Below are positions 25,951 to 34,947 of a stretch of 64,000 bases of DNA, one piece after another. How positions within the stretch are numbered: the stretch's first letter is position 1; the number at the start of each line of letters is the position of its first letter. Position numbers and translations under genes: made by a program. Source of the DNA: Acidobacteriota bacterium (lineage in GTDB: Bacteria > Acidobacteriota > UBA890 > WLXD01); NCBI GenBank assembly GCA_012103255.1, contig WLXD01000005.1, positions 319,314 through 383,313 on the forward strand, read 5' to 3'. The notes beneath the pieces were generated by a model. It was not told where the DNA came from. It was given only the letters and a program-made list of their open reading frames with translations, and did no database searches.

Positions 25951-28682
25951 GGGAGTGCCGTGGCGTCCGCAGCGGCGAGCCACAGCGTGTTGAAGAACAA
26001 CTTGAACGTTTCGTGCGGCTGCGCCCGGAAATGGGTGCGGAAGCCGAGGAGCGCTACGCGACCTTCACCAAACGGGACATCCAACACGGCGGCATGGCCA
26101 GCGAGATGTTCCTCACCGAGAATCCAGCCGGACTCGAGAAGATCCGAGTCGGCATAAGTCGCGATCGCATACGCCGACTCCGGCGATGTCTGATCGGGCA
26201 ACTCAAAGGCCTGGCTACGAACGAAGAATGCGGTAGCCGACGCCGGCATGCCGAAACCGATCGGATGCGTGTTGTCGACCTGAATGCGCAGTAGCGAACC
26301 CGGGCAGAAGAACTCATCCTGGCCGACGTCAGCGAGCGCGTTTGTCGCATCCGTACCGAGGTGTTCGATTGCCGTGGATGCCGCAGCATCCAGCGCAACA
26401 ACCGTGCCTCCCTGTCGAGCGAAGTCCTGGAGTGCCGAGAGTCCGGCAGCGCCCAGGCCGCCCGTGTACTGCACTGGCATAGTCCCTTCGGCGAAACCAT
26501 CGACCAGTTGGCGCGCCGACGCGGAGGGTAGGATCAGGGCGTCGAAACGGGCGTTCAATCCGCCCTTTCGGACGTCGGCATCGCGTACGACCTCAAAATC
26601 GAAGCCGAACTGTTCCATTACGAAGCGAGTCCATCCGGCGTCCATGCTGGCGCGCCACGGTTCATACAGGGCGACGCGCGGCGTGCGAAGTCGCCAGCCG
26701 GTCCCGCGGATACGTTGATCCACCGCAGTCACGTTCGCGCCGGTCTCCTCTGCCAGGCTCGCCAGTCGACCCGCCAGGCCAGGACTGTCGTTGATCAGAA
26801 AAGCGCCTGCCGGCAGTTCGACGTTGCCGACACGAGTCGGGGTGTCGATTCGATGAATCGTCTCGCCTGCCTGCAGTAGCTGGTTGACCAGAGTCGCTCC
26901 CTGGTTGACACGAGGATCGACGAGATAGCGACTCCCCTCGCCCGCCAGCGTGCCACGCAAAGTGACAGCCTCCGCCAGCGGCTCGGACGCGACGTCAACC
27001 GGCGACTCGAGGCGCTCCACGGAGACGCCCATCTGGAACGGAAGAGTCCACCCGGCCATGTCGTATGGCGGATCCGGCGGGCCACCGGGATAGAGCCGGC
27101 GATCCGGATACTGTTGAGGTTCGAGCAGATCCATCGCATAGCTTCGGAAAGCCTGGCTGGCTGGCACAAAGTAAGAGCCTGCGGGGTACGTCTTCCCCTC
27201 AGCTTCCACGGGCGCTTCGGTGACGTGAACGTCGAGGCCACCTCTGAGTAGAACGTTTACGAGTTCCGATGCCGCGGAGTCGTCGTGCTGCTCGGGCGCG
27301 AAGAACCAACCGTAGGGTGAACCCTGCTCGCCGCGTGTGATCGAATTTCGTGCCATCCGATAGGCGTTCAAGAGGAACTCCTCGCGGTGCCGCGATGCCA
27401 CATCAACCGTCGCGATCGAAGCTGAGAGCATGTACTCGATCGGGTCGCGGAGTCGCCACCATCCGCCCGGCCACGGCATGGGATATTTCATCGTCGGCCG
27501 ATCGGCGGGCGTCCCGTCGCGGAACTGGCGCGGCAGTTCATCCGGCGCGTAGAACCGTGGGGTCGCGTAGCGGTAGAGAGCCGTCTCGGTGAGAATGCCG
27601 ATCATGTTGTGGAAGTACGGCGAGGTGCGCATGCCGCCGTTCCACCACGCCGTGAATCCAACTCGCGATACGACTCCCGACTTGCCTTCCGACTCGAGTC
27701 GGGTGCTGATCGCGTTGCCGACGCGCTCGATTCCGCGCAGGACGAGCGGCGGGATGTTGGGGTTGGCCGGGTCGTCGAACGGCGGCACGAACATCCGGGC
27801 GGGCTGAGGCGCGGTCTGGTGATGGTTGTAGACGATCTGCGGGTACCACCGCTCGTACAACTGTCGCGTGACTGCTTTGGTCTCCGGTTGGGTGACCATG
27901 TACCAGTCACGGTTGTTGTCGTGTCCGACGTACTTCTGGTAGAGGACCGGGAGTGGGGCGGTTTCGAACGGCGTGCCGAGGTTGCTGCGATACCAGTCCG
28001 CCACGATGTTGAGCCCATCCGGGTTCATGTTCGGCATGAGAACCACGATCGTGTCCTCGCGCATCCGTCGCATCTCGTCGCTTTCACTGGCGGCCAGCAC
28101 ATAGGCAAGTTCCGGCGCATGCTGGGCGTGGGCCACCTCGGTGGCGTGAAGACCGGAGTCGATCCAGACGATCGCTTTGCCCTGCGCTGCCAGGTCGCGG
28201 GCATCATCTTCGGAAAGGTCGCGCGCCCTGGCGAGACGCTCGGCGATCTGTCGGTATTGCTCCCGGGCAGCGATGTTAGCCGCGCTGGAGATCAGCGCAA
28301 TGACCATCGGCTGACCTTCCGCCGAGGTCCCGATCTCTTCCAGCACCAGGCGATCCGAGGCCGCATCGAGCTGTTGTAGATAGCTGAGAATCGTTGGCCA
28401 GTCGGCGAGTTCAAAATCCTGACCCGGATAGTGACCCAGAGTCGAATCGGGCAGCGGGAGGCTCGCGTCGAAGGGACCTCGGGCGGCGCGCAGCTCGTCG
28501 ATATCGGTCGGACCCTGTGCCTGGGCGGAGACCGGGAATGCAATCGCAGCGCATAGGATCGCGATCGCTAGCGCCCCAACTGCCGACGATCTTCCGATCC
28601 GGGTAGCCCGGAGCGGCTCCCGGACCATGCGCAGCACTTCGTGGGACGAGGTGGAGCCTAGCGTTCGGCGATAGATGCGCAT
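25947..28682 (-). CDS. Secreted M14-family zinc carboxypeptidase
   Basis: The 911-aa product starts at ATG 28682 (GGAGA upstream); a second ATG at 28628 is possible. A long basic N-region and hydrophobic stretch (SAVGALAIAILCAAIAFPVSAQA) form the signal peptide. The M14 catalytic domain covers about residues 75-400. HATE at 179-182 gives the first zinc His and Glu, NHHQ the later His, and GILTET the catalytic Glu region. A C-terminal region (about 650-900) contains Rossmann/GATase-like strands (GGTVVALDAA). It should cleave C-terminal residues from peptides outside the cytoplasm. A 180-aa exported protein is coupled downstream. A tRNA terminator lies upstream. Confidence 0.9.
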   Translation of the reverse strand: MRIYRRTLGSTSSHEVLRMVREPLRATRIGRSSAVGALAIAILCAAIAFPVSAQAQGPTDIDELRAARGPFDASLPLPDSTLGHYPGQDFELADWPTILSYLQQLDAASDRLVLEEIGTSAEGQPMVIALISSAANIAAREQYRQIAERLARARDLSEDDARDLAAQGKAIVWIDSGLHATEVAHAQHAPELAYVLAASESDEMRRMREDTIVVLMPNMNPDGLNIVADWYRSNLGTPFETAPLPVLYQKYVGHDNNRDWYMVTQPETKAVTRQLYERWYPQIVYNHHQTAPQPARMFVPPFDDPANPNIPPLVLRGIERVGNAISTRLESEGKSGVVSRVGFTAWWNGGMRTSPYFHNMIGILTETALYRYATPRFYAPDELPRQFRDGTPADRPTMKYPMPWPGGWWRLRDPIEYMLSASIATVDVASRHREEFLLNAYRMARNSITRGEQGSPYGWFFAPEQHDDSAASELVNVLLRGGLDVHVTEAPVEAEGKTYPAGSYFVPASQAFRSYAMDLLEPQQYPDRRLYPGGPPDPPYDMAGWTLPFQMGVSVERLESPVDVASEPLAEAVTLRGTLAGEGSRYLVDPRVNQGATLVNQLLQAGETIHRIDTPTRVGNVELPAGAFLINDSPGLAGRLASLAEETGANVTAVDQRIRGTGWRLRTPRVALYEPWRASMDAGWTRFVMEQFGFDFEVVRDADVRKGGLNARFDALILPSASARQLVDGFAEGTMPVQYTGGLGAAGLSALQDFARQGGTVVALDAAASTAIEHLGTDATNALADVGQDEFFCPGSLLRIQVDNTHPIGFGMPASATAFFVRSQAFELPDQTSPESAYAIATYADSDLLESGWILGEEHLAGHAAVLDVPFGEGRVALLGFRTHFRAQPHETFKLFFNTLWLAAADATALP

Positions 28683-28761
28683 GGAACTAACTCTCCGTGA
28701 CGGAACTGGAACGATTCGAGGCAGTAGAGGGCATCGGGTGCGCGGTTGCCGCGCACAAGAA

Positions 28762-28785
28762 AACCCCTGCGACGGCGCAGGGGTT
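28762..28785 (-). terminator. Rho-independent terminator of the tRNA-Gly/tRNA-Cys unit
   Basis: A perfect 10-bp stem (AACCCCTGCG / CGCAGGGGTT) with a 4-base loop is followed on the minus strand by TTTTCTT. It lies just after tRNA-Cys. Confidence 0.92.
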
Positions 28786-28793
28786 CGCAGAAG

Positions 28794-28867
28794 AGGTGGC
28801 GGGCGGATTCGAACCGCCGAATGACGGCTTTGCAGGCCGTTGCCTTACCGGACTTGGCGACGCCACC
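28794..28867 (-). tRNA. tRNA-Cys (GCA anticodon)
   Basis: A 74-nt cloverleaf on the minus strand. The acceptor stem GGTGGCG pairs with CGCCACC, with discriminator T. The anticodon arm is ACGGC-CTGCAAA-GCCGT (anticodon GCA), and the T arm is GGCGG-TTCGAAT-CCGCC. CCA is not encoded. Confidence 0.95.
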
Positions 28868-28920
28868 GGGAGTCCGTCGCATGGATTCGATCAACTTGGA
28901 TCGGTGCGCGGGCATAAAAA

Positions 28921-28996
28921 TGGAGCGGGAAACGGGATTCGAACCCGCGACCTCAACGTTGGCAACGTTGCGCTCTACCAGCTGAGCTATTCCCGC
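28921..28996 (-). tRNA. tRNA-Gly (GCC anticodon), CCA encoded
   Basis: A 76-nt cloverleaf on the minus strand. The acceptor stem GCGGGAA pairs with TTCCCGC, followed by TCCA. The anticodon arm is CAACG-TTGCCAA-CGTTG (anticodon GCC). CCA is encoded, unlike the tRNA-Cys 53 bp downstream in the same transcript. Confidence 0.96.
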
Positions 28997-29008
28997 TCCA
29001 GAACGTCT

Positions 29009-29037
29009 AGGATAGCCACGGTGCCCATCACTGGCAA
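29009..29037 (-). promoter_or_regulatory. Sigma-70-like promoter of the tRNA-Gly/tRNA-Cys unit
   Basis: On the minus strand TTGCCA (29037-29032) and TATCCT (29014-29009) are separated by exactly 17 bp. Transcription would begin near 29002, six bases before tRNA-Gly. Confidence 0.75.
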
Positions 29038-29084
29038 GCCGTCTTCTGACTGCGTGCATACCAACTTCTTGCCTGGGAGCGGCC

Positions 29085-29996
29085 ATGACTCGGTTTGTGT
29101 TCAGTCCTCGCTACGGCGTGGATCTCGGCGGGCACGTCTTCCCTACCCAGAAGTACGGGAGAGTCGCCGCCAGGCTACGCCAGGAAGACGGGATTCCACC
29201 ATCGAATTTCGTAGAGCCAGAATGTGCGTCAGCAAGCACGATCACTGCCGTCCACACGCAGAGATACTACGCCGCTTGTGAGTCGGGGGCGCTGAGTGCG
29301 GCCGAAATTGCCCAACTCGAACTGCCGTGGAGCGCAGCTTTGTTCGACGCTGCTGCCCGTGCGGTACGAGGAACCTGCATGGCGACGGATCTTGCGATGG
29401 CGCATGGTGCCGGTTTGCACATCGGTGGTGGGTTCCATCACGCGTTTCCCGATCACGGTGAGGGATTCTGCGTATTCAACGATGTCGCGTGCGCGATACG
29501 GCGGGGCCTTGTTCGGAATCTGTTTGAACGTCCCTTGGTGGTCGACTGTGATCTGCACCATGGCAATGGGACGGCCTCGATCTTCGGCACTGATCCGCGC
29601 GTAGCCACGTTCTCGATTCATGAAGGGGGCATCTATCCCTTCATCAAGCCGCCCAGTACGGTGGACATCGATCTTCGGGCAGGGACGGAGGACAGCTCCT
29701 ATCTCTCTCATCTTCGCGACGCCCTGGAACCGCTGATCGATGAGCACAGGCCTGACGTTCTCTACTACGTCGCTGGCGCCGATCCATTCGCGGAGGATCA
29801 ACTCGGCAGCCTTCGCCTCAGCAAGCGAGGCCTGCGAGAGCGCGATCGCCTGGTCGTGGGCTATGCGAGGAGCGCCTCGATTCCGTTCGTGGTGACGCTC
29901 GCCGGAGGGTATGCGCGAGATCCCGAGGACACCGCTGATATCCATCTCGCCACCTTCCGGGAAGCCTCCTCGCTCTGGCGCGGTGCTCCGCCCTAG
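29085..29996 (+). CDS. Histone deacetylase-family (arginase/deacetylase fold) hydrolase
   Basis: The 303-aa cytoplasmic protein starts at ATG 29085 after GGGAG. It shows the HDAC superfamily motifs HHAFPDHGEGFCVFND, DCDLHHGNG (zinc Asp and His) and GADPFAED (second zinc Asp). It is similar to bacterial class IV/AcuC-like deacetylases that remove acyl groups from acetyl-lysine or small acylated amines; the true substrate is unknown. There is no acetyl-CoA synthetase neighbour to link it to AcuC function. It stops tail-to-tail with yraN, overlapping by four bases. Confidence 0.9.
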   Translation: MTRFVFSPRYGVDLGGHVFPTQKYGRVAARLRQEDGIPPSNFVEPECASASTITAVHTQRYYAACESGALSAAEIAQLELPWSAALFDAAARAVRGTCMATDLAMAHGAGLHIGGGFHHAFPDHGEGFCVFNDVACAIRRGLVRNLFERPLVVDCDLHHGNGTASIFGTDPRVATFSIHEGGIYPFIKPPSTVDIDLRAGTEDSSYLSHLRDALEPLIDEHRPDVLYYVAGADPFAEDQLGSLRLSKRGLRERDRLVVGYARSASIPFVVTLAGGYARDPEDTADIHLATFREASSLWRGAPP

Positions 29997-30370
29997 GCGC
30001 TGAACGCGTTCTCGATCCATTCGATCTGCACGCGGCCGCTCCGATCTGTGGTGAGCGTGATGACGTCGAAGCGTACGGCTCGTCCGCGTCGTCCAAACTC
30101 ACGAAGGTAGTGACGCGCCGTACGGATCAGGTATTTCTGCTTCCGCGCGTTCACCGCCTGTGCGGCGGTCCCAAACCGGCCGCTCTGGCGCGCCTTGACC
30201 TCGATGAAAACGAGATGCCGCGCGTCGGCCGCAATGAGGTCGATTTCGCCTCCCTTGCGGCGGTAGCGGCGATGCAGAATCCGAAAGCCGGAATGCGATA
30301 GCAGCGCTGCTGCGTGCTCCTCGCCGGCTCGTCCGAAGCGCTGCTTCCATCCGCGATCGCCCATACTCAT
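29993..30370 (-). CDS. yraN: YraN/UPF0102 family endonuclease-like protein
   Basis: The 125-aa protein has the family core: GRAGEEHAAALL, then GGEIDLIAADARHLVFIEVKAR, a PD-(D/E)xK nuclease-like site (E-x-D, E-V-K), then the RFGTAAQAVNARKQ helix. Homologues are Holliday-junction-resolvase-like but of unproven function. It lies 30 bp after cysS at the end of the MBL-ribF-cysS group. Confidence 0.9.
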   Translation of the reverse strand: MSMGDRGWKQRFGRAGEEHAAALLSHSGFRILHRRYRRKGGEIDLIAADARHLVFIEVKARQSGRFGTAAQAVNARKQKYLIRTARHYLREFGRRGRAVRFDVITLTTDRSGRVQIEWIENAFSA

Positions 30371-30400
30371 CGGAGATGGACGCGTCGCACGCGATTCGGC

Positions 30401-31891
30401 CTATGTCGAGCGAGTCGTCGTCAGCAGTTTCCATCGTGCGGCATCGCCGGCGTCCTCAACCTCGATGCCGACCTCCTTCAGTTGGTCGCGAAGCGTGTCC
30501 GCGAGGCCGAAGTCTTTCTCGCGCCGCGCAACGATCCGATCGAGCACGAGGTCAGCCAGCGTCGCGTCGATAGGAGGTCCGGATGCCTGCAGTTCGGTGT
30601 CCTCGTGTTGCCGCGACACACTCATCGTTGGCGCCTCGAACACTGCCAGAATTTCATCGATCGAGCGCAGCCATGCTCGCACCGCGATCATCAGATCCAG
30701 CCCAGGAGGTTCGCCGTCCAGGTCGAGTACGGCGTTGAGTTCTCGAACTAGAAGGAACAGATGTCCGAGAGCGCCGCTGGTGTTCAGGTCATCATCGAGC
30801 GCCGCTGCGAAGTCTCGCTCTGCCTGGTGAAGAGCCCGCTCCAGGCGCTCCGTTGCAGTTGGACTCGCTTCACCGCGCCGTTCGGCAATCCGTTCTTCGA
30901 GTCGCCGATAGGTTTCGCGCAGACGCTGTACTGCGGCGTGGGCCTGCTCGAGGGCTTCATCAGTGAAATTCAGCTGACGCCTGTAGTGCACCGAAAGGAG
31001 CAGATACCGGATCGCGGCAGGGTCGTTGCCAGCGGCCTCGAGTTCGGCGAGAGTCTTGAAGTTGCCCAGCGACTTGGACATCTTGGCGCCATCAACAATC
31101 AGGTGCTGGCAATGCATCCAGTATTTGACGAACGTCTCATTGGTGGCGCTCTCACTCTGCGCGATCTCGTTCTCGTGGTGAGGGAAGGCCAGGTCAGCGC
31201 CACCGAGATGCAGATCGAAGGTGCCTCCGAACGCCGCCATGCTCATCGCCGAGCATTCGAGATGCCATCCTGGTCGTCCAGCTCCAAACGGGGCGTCCCA
31301 GTTTGGTTCGCCAGGCGGCACGGCCTTCCACAACGCGAAGTCCCGAGGGTCCCGTTTCCCGAACTCGTCTCCCTGCACCCGATCCGTGGTCTGCAGTTCG
31401 TCAGCCACCAGGTGAGTGAGTTGGCCGTAGTCCTCGAAGGAGGCGACCCTGAAGAACACGTTGCCCTCGACGACATATGCGTGGTCGCGTGTGAGCAGTT
31501 TCTCGATGAGATCGACCATTTCGGCGATGTGCTCTGTGGCGCGTGGATAGCTCGCCGCAGGCAAGATCCGGAGTGTCTCGAGCCCGTCATGGAAAGCCCG
31601 GATGAACTTCTCTGCGAGGTCTCCGATGGAGACGCCTGCTTGCTCGGCACGCTCGATGATCTTGTCGTCAATGTCGGTGAGATTCATCACCAGATCGACG
31701 TCGTAGCCTCGCCACTGCAGGAACCGATGCACGACGTCAGTCCAGACGAAGTACCGGAAGTTGCCGATGTGCGGGTGGTCGTACACCGTGGGCCCGCAGG
31801 CGTAAATCTGCACTCGCGGCGGGGCGATCGGCTCCAACGTCTCGCGGGTTCGCGACAGCGTGTTATGCAGCCTCGGGCCGATGGTGCTCAT
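30401..31891 (-). CDS. cysS: Cysteinyl-tRNA synthetase
   Basis: The 496-aa class I synthetase shows the ACGPTVYDHPHIGNFR block with the HIGN motif, the zinc-binding Cys and His in LECSAM and HHENE, and KMSKS in AKMSKSLGNF. The C-terminal DALR-type region and a short tail follow. It charges tRNA-Cys. It is part of a minus-strand run with ribF upstream and yraN downstream; the MBL-ribF pair overlaps, cysS is spaced by about 15 bp from the small gene before it. Confidence 0.97.
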   Translation of the reverse strand: MSTIGPRLHNTLSRTRETLEPIAPPRVQIYACGPTVYDHPHIGNFRYFVWTDVVHRFLQWRGYDVDLVMNLTDIDDKIIERAEQAGVSIGDLAEKFIRAFHDGLETLRILPAASYPRATEHIAEMVDLIEKLLTRDHAYVVEGNVFFRVASFEDYGQLTHLVADELQTTDRVQGDEFGKRDPRDFALWKAVPPGEPNWDAPFGAGRPGWHLECSAMSMAAFGGTFDLHLGGADLAFPHHENEIAQSESATNETFVKYWMHCQHLIVDGAKMSKSLGNFKTLAELEAAGNDPAAIRYLLLSVHYRRQLNFTDEALEQAHAAVQRLRETYRRLEERIAERRGEASPTATERLERALHQAERDFAAALDDDLNTSGALGHLFLLVRELNAVLDLDGEPPGLDLMIAVRAWLRSIDEILAVFEAPTMSVSRQHEDTELQASGPPIDATLADLVLDRIVARREKDFGLADTLRDQLKEVGIEVEDAGDAARWKLLTTTRST

Positions 31892-31905
31892 GGACGTTTT
31901 CGGAA

Positions 31906-32181
31906 CTAGGCGCGGTACTCGACCGTTGCGGCCGGATCCCCTCCAGAGGGCGCAAGCGTGACATCAAAGCCATTCTCGACCAGCACAATGCGCGCTTCGG
32001 CGGTATCTGTCCCCGAAAGTTCGCCCGCAGCGCTCGCCAGAGCGGACGAGAAGTCCTCGGCCTCGCCAAACTCGAGTTCGGCGGCCGCTGCAACACCCGC
32101 AGCTGTCTCATAGGCCAGGGTCGCGATCGCCTCGGCTGGGGCGCTCACCCTGAAGGTCTCTCCGACGAATTCGGATTTCAT
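31906..32181 (-). CDS. Small acidic protein of unknown function
   Basis: The 91-aa product from ATG 32181 is acidic and Ala-rich (VSAPAEAIATLAYETAAGVAAAAELEFG and GGDPAATVEYRA). A TATACT -10-like element at 32215-32220 on the minus strand supports an independent start. The order of a short strand, a long Ala-rich helix, an acidic helix and a strand vaguely recalls the N-terminal part of RsbW-like ATPases, but no ATP-binding motifs (N, G1, G2 boxes) are present. I do not assign a family. It lies between ribF and cysS. Confidence 0.6.
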   Translation of the reverse strand: MKSEFVGETFRVSAPAEAIATLAYETAAGVAAAAELEFGEAEDFSSALASAAGELSGTDTAEARIVLVENGFDVTLAPSGGDPAATVEYRA

Positions 32182-32254
32182 GGGACGGTCTCGGTACGCG
32201 GGGTATGTCCGCGCGAGTATAGCGCTGGTTCGACGCCAGCGGGTCCGGAAAAGG

Positions 32255-33193
32255 CTACCGGGATGCGGTCGCCTCGAGCGTTCTTCTCGCCATCTTGGCG
32301 TCGGCCTGGATCTGCTCGCTCAGGGCGTCCGGGGACTCGAAGCGTCGCTCGTCGCGCAGGCGATCGATGAACCTCAATTCGACCTCGGCCTCATACAGAT
32401 CGCCATCGAAATCGAGCAGATGGGCTTCGAAGCTCAACTCGTCAGTGCTCGTGAAGGTGGGACGAACACCAACGTTCATCACCGCGGAGGCGTCGAGGTC
32501 TGGACCCTGGAGCTGGCCGACGTAGACACCCGGTCCTGGCAGGCATTCGTTGAGCGGAGCAATGTTCGCTGTGGGCGCCCCGAGTTGGGCACCGCGACCA
32601 CTGCCGTGAATCACGGTTCCCGATAGTGAGTACGGTCGCCCGAGCATCGCTGCGGCGTCTGCCACCCGGCCCTCGGTAACAGCTGCGCGTATCCTCGAAG
32701 ATGAGACCGTGTCACCAGTCTCCTGGGCGGCATCGACCCTGACAACGGTGAACTGCTTCTCGGCAGCTCGCTCCTCCAGGTATTCGGTTCTCCCCCCGCG
32801 CCCTCGCCCGAACGAGAACCCTCGACTGACATGCAACGACTGCACGCGAAGCTCATCGCAGAGGAACTCGTCGACGAACCGGCGACGCCCTGTGGCGGCG
32901 ACCTCGTCGTCGAAGGGAATCACGACCACTACATCTACCCCCAGTTGCTCGATCGCCGCGAGCCGCTGTTCGAGGGTTTGCAGGAGGCTCGGAGCCCGAT
33001 CAGGCCGGAGAATCTTGAGCGTATGGGGTTCGAAGGTGCAGACCACAGCTGGGATCCCGGCGTCGCGACCCGCGGTGACAGCGGCTTTCATGACGCGTTG
33101 ATGGCCGCGATGGACACCGTCAAAGTTGCCGATAGTGACAGCGCTCGCTGGCAAGCCGACGCCGAGGTCATAGAACCCCTTTACGACACGCAT
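32255..33193 (-). CDS. ribF: Bifunctional riboflavin kinase / FAD synthetase
   Basis: The 312-aa enzyme makes FMN from riboflavin and then FAD. The N-terminal FAD synthetase (nucleotidyltransferase) domain has TIGNFDGVHRGHQ and the later SSSRIR loop. The C-terminal riboflavin kinase domain begins near residue 190 with GRPYSLSGTVIHGSGRGAQLGAPTANI. ATG 33193 follows CGGAG and overlaps the MBL gene by 13 bases. Confidence 0.96.
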   Translation of the reverse strand: MRVVKGFYDLGVGLPASAVTIGNFDGVHRGHQRVMKAAVTAGRDAGIPAVVCTFEPHTLKILRPDRAPSLLQTLEQRLAAIEQLGVDVVVVIPFDDEVAATGRRRFVDEFLCDELRVQSLHVSRGFSFGRGRGGRTEYLEERAAEKQFTVVRVDAAQETGDTVSSSRIRAAVTEGRVADAAAMLGRPYSLSGTVIHGSGRGAQLGAPTANIAPLNECLPGPGVYVGQLQGPDLDASAVMNVGVRPTFTSTDELSFEAHLLDFDGDLYEAEVELRFIDRLRDERRFESPDALSEQIQADAKMARRTLEATASR

Positions 33194-33987
33194 CGTGACG
33201 ACTCCGGTATCGGGAACTCCAGGCTCATCTCATCGAACGCCACTCTCACATTGGCCGGAAGCTCTTCCTCCAGGGCGGCGTGCTCAAGGTCGTGACTCAG
33301 GTGCGTCAGGTACGTCCGTTTGGGGCGGAGCCTCTCGACTTCAGCGAGCGCCTGTTCCAGTCCGAAGTGTGAGCGATGGGGTCGTCTCCGCAGGGAGTCG
33401 AGTACGAGTGCGTCGAGGCCCTGCAGTCGGGCGGCAGCCGCGCGCGATATGTGGTTGCAGTCGGTGGCGTAGGCGAAGTTTCCGATCCGGTACGCCGTCA
33501 CCTGACCGGCGCCGTGTCCCAGCGGAATCGCCTCGATCCGTAAACCGGCGAACTCCACCGACCCTTCGATCGGGACGAGGTCGAGACGTGGGACGCCGAC
33601 GGCTTTGGGGTCGAAGGCGTACGCGAACATGCGCTTCAGAACGTCGAGGGTCTCCTGCTCTCCGTGCAGCGGAATCGAAGTCCGGTAGACGAAGTTGAAG
33701 ATTCGAAGTTCGTCGAGGCCGAGGATGTGATCGGCGTGCGCGTGCGTGTAGAGCACCGCGTCTACGCGATCGATGCCGCTCCGCAGTGCTTGTTGGCGGA
33801 GATCCGTGGACGTATCTACAAGCACACGCTGGGGACCGTCAGGCCCTTCCCACTCAAGGAGTATGCTGGCGCGCAGTCGTCGGTTCCGCGGATCGTCGGA
33901 CGTGCACACTGCGCACTTGCAGGTGATGACCGGTATCCCAACGGATGTGCCGGTGCCCAGGAAGGTCACGCGGAGGGAGTCGAGCAT
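33181..33987 (-). CDS. Metallo-beta-lactamase-fold hydrolase (PhnP-like)
   Basis: The 268-aa cytoplasmic protein has FLGTGTSVGIPV, the Cys cluster CKCAVC, the metal motif THAHADH, GHG and a final HLSHD. The CxCxxC plus HAHADH combination is typical of PhnP/LipB-associated phosphodiesterases that cleave cyclic phosphate esters. The exact substrate is unknown here. A TGCTAGAAT promoter lies 59 bp upstream. It overlaps ribF. Confidence 0.85.
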   Translation of the reverse strand: MLDSLRVTFLGTGTSVGIPVITCKCAVCTSDDPRNRRLRASILLEWEGPDGPQRVLVDTSTDLRQQALRSGIDRVDAVLYTHAHADHILGLDELRIFNFVYRTSIPLHGEQETLDVLKRMFAYAFDPKAVGVPRLDLVPIEGSVEFAGLRIEAIPLGHGAGQVTAYRIGNFAYATDCNHISRAAAARLQGLDALVLDSLRRRPHRSHFGLEQALAEVERLRPKRTYLTHLSHDLEHAALEEELPANVRVAFDEMSLEFPIPESSRCVS

Positions 33988-34045
33988 TGCGAGGGAACTC
34001 GGCGAGTAAGGACTCAGGAGCGCGAGATTTCGCGACGGAGGGCGG

Positions 34046-34054
34046 ATTCTAGCA
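34046..34054 (-). promoter_or_regulatory. Extended -10 promoter element for the MBL-ribF group
   Basis: TGCTAGAAT on the minus strand gives a predicted start near 34040, about 50 nt before the MBL gene. It overlaps the ATG chosen for the divergent glutaredoxin-like gene, so the two transcripts may interfere or the latter's start may be at 34060. Confidence 0.5.
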
Positions 34055-34353
34055 TGGGGATGTCGCGCAACTCTGAACGCAGCGACTGGCTCCCAGACGC
34101 CGTCGATCGACGCCTGATTTGCTATGCCCGCCCGATCTGCCCCTTGTGTGACGAGGTCAAACCCGTTCTGCGACGCCTGGCAGCCGAGTTCTCGTTGGAT
34201 TTGGAGATCCGGAATGTCGAGGATGACCCTGAATGGGAGCGCCGCTATGGCGGCCAGATCCCGGTTGCGTTCGTCGGCCGGACGAAGCTCTTCAAGTATC
34301 GAAGCACCGAGCTTGAACTGCGCGGGCGAATCGAACTCGCGCTAGCCGAGTAG
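34054..34353 (+). CDS. Glutaredoxin-like protein (DUF836 type)
   Basis: The 99-aa product starts at ATG 34054 or 34060; upstream in-frame sequence is antisense to the MBL gene. It has a thioredoxin fold with the redox motif CPLC in ARPICPLCDEVKPVL, then the cis-Pro region GGQIPVAFVG. It is a small cytoplasmic thiol-disulfide protein. It sits just upstream of the ccm locus; a role in keeping heme-ligation thiols reduced is conceivable but it has no signal peptide, so this is speculative. Confidence 0.85.
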   Translation: MGMSRNSERSDWLPDAVDRRLICYARPICPLCDEVKPVLRRLAAEFSLDLEIRNVEDDPEWERRYGGQIPVAFVGRTKLFKYRSTELELRGRIELALAE

Positions 34354-34401
34354 CCGGCGTCACAGTGGCTTGCCCCATCGCATTCCACGGATCGGCGCCT
34401 A

Positions 34402-34410
34402 TGCTAGATT
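34402..34410 (+). promoter_or_regulatory. Extended -10 promoter element for the ccm operon
   Basis: TGCTAGATT lies 37 bp upstream of the ccmE ATG. It fits the TG-n-TAtAAT pattern and is the most likely start of the ccm transcript. Confidence 0.5.
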
Positions 34411-34446
34411 TGACTGATACGGCAACTCGAATCCGGAGTCGGAACG

Positions 34447-34896
34447 ATGGGTCTCGGCCGCAATCAGGTGCTTGTGGTGGCGACGCTGCTGCTCGGCGCG
34501 CTCGGTTATCTCATGTACACCGGTATGCAGGACACGATGGTGTTCTACTACACGGTTAGCGAGATAATGGACGCGGGGCCAGAGCTATCGGAAACGCAGC
34601 TCCGGATTGCCGGCAAGGTTGTGCCAGGCACCATCGAAGTGTCGAATACCGACCACCTGGATCGCACTTTCGTGATCCACGAAGGCGGTAAGGAAATCCC
34701 GGTCGAATACCGAGGTATCGCGCCTGACACTCTGGTTGACGATGCCGACGCCGTGGTCGAAGGTGAACTCGGTGCCGACGGAGTATTCAGGGCCACTTTC
34801 GTGATGGCGAAATGCCCGTCGAAGTACGAGGCGGAAACCGACTATTCCAAGTATCGCGAAGCTGGCGTCGTCGCTACGGGCCAGACTCGCCCCTGA
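34447..34896 (+). CDS. ccmE: Cytochrome c maturation heme chaperone CcmE, CxxxY type
   Basis: The 149-aa protein has an N-terminal membrane anchor (residues 7-25) and the CcmE OB-fold (LRIAGKVVPGTIEV, VEYRGIAPDTL). In most bacteria the heme is bound to the His of HxxxY. Here the motif is CPSKY, with Cys123 and Tyr127, the CxxxY variant described in archaea and Desulfovibrio (called system I*). It would carry heme in the periplasm from CcmC to CcmF. It is first in the locus and followed by ccmF 51 bp downstream. Confidence 0.93.
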   Translation: MGLGRNQVLVVATLLLGALGYLMYTGMQDTMVFYYTVSEIMDAGPELSETQLRIAGKVVPGTIEVSNTDHLDRTFVIHEGGKEIPVEYRGIAPDTLVDDADAVVEGELGADGVFRATFVMAKCPSKYEAETDYSKYREAGVVATGQTRP

Positions 34897-34947
34897 ATAT
34901 CCTCCCCTGACGCCCAACTCGGGGCGCCCCCACGCGGAAGCCTTGCG

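Noticed and set aside
30761..31909. 382-codon open frame on the plus strand
   Set aside because: Antisense to cysS, which has complete catalytic motifs.
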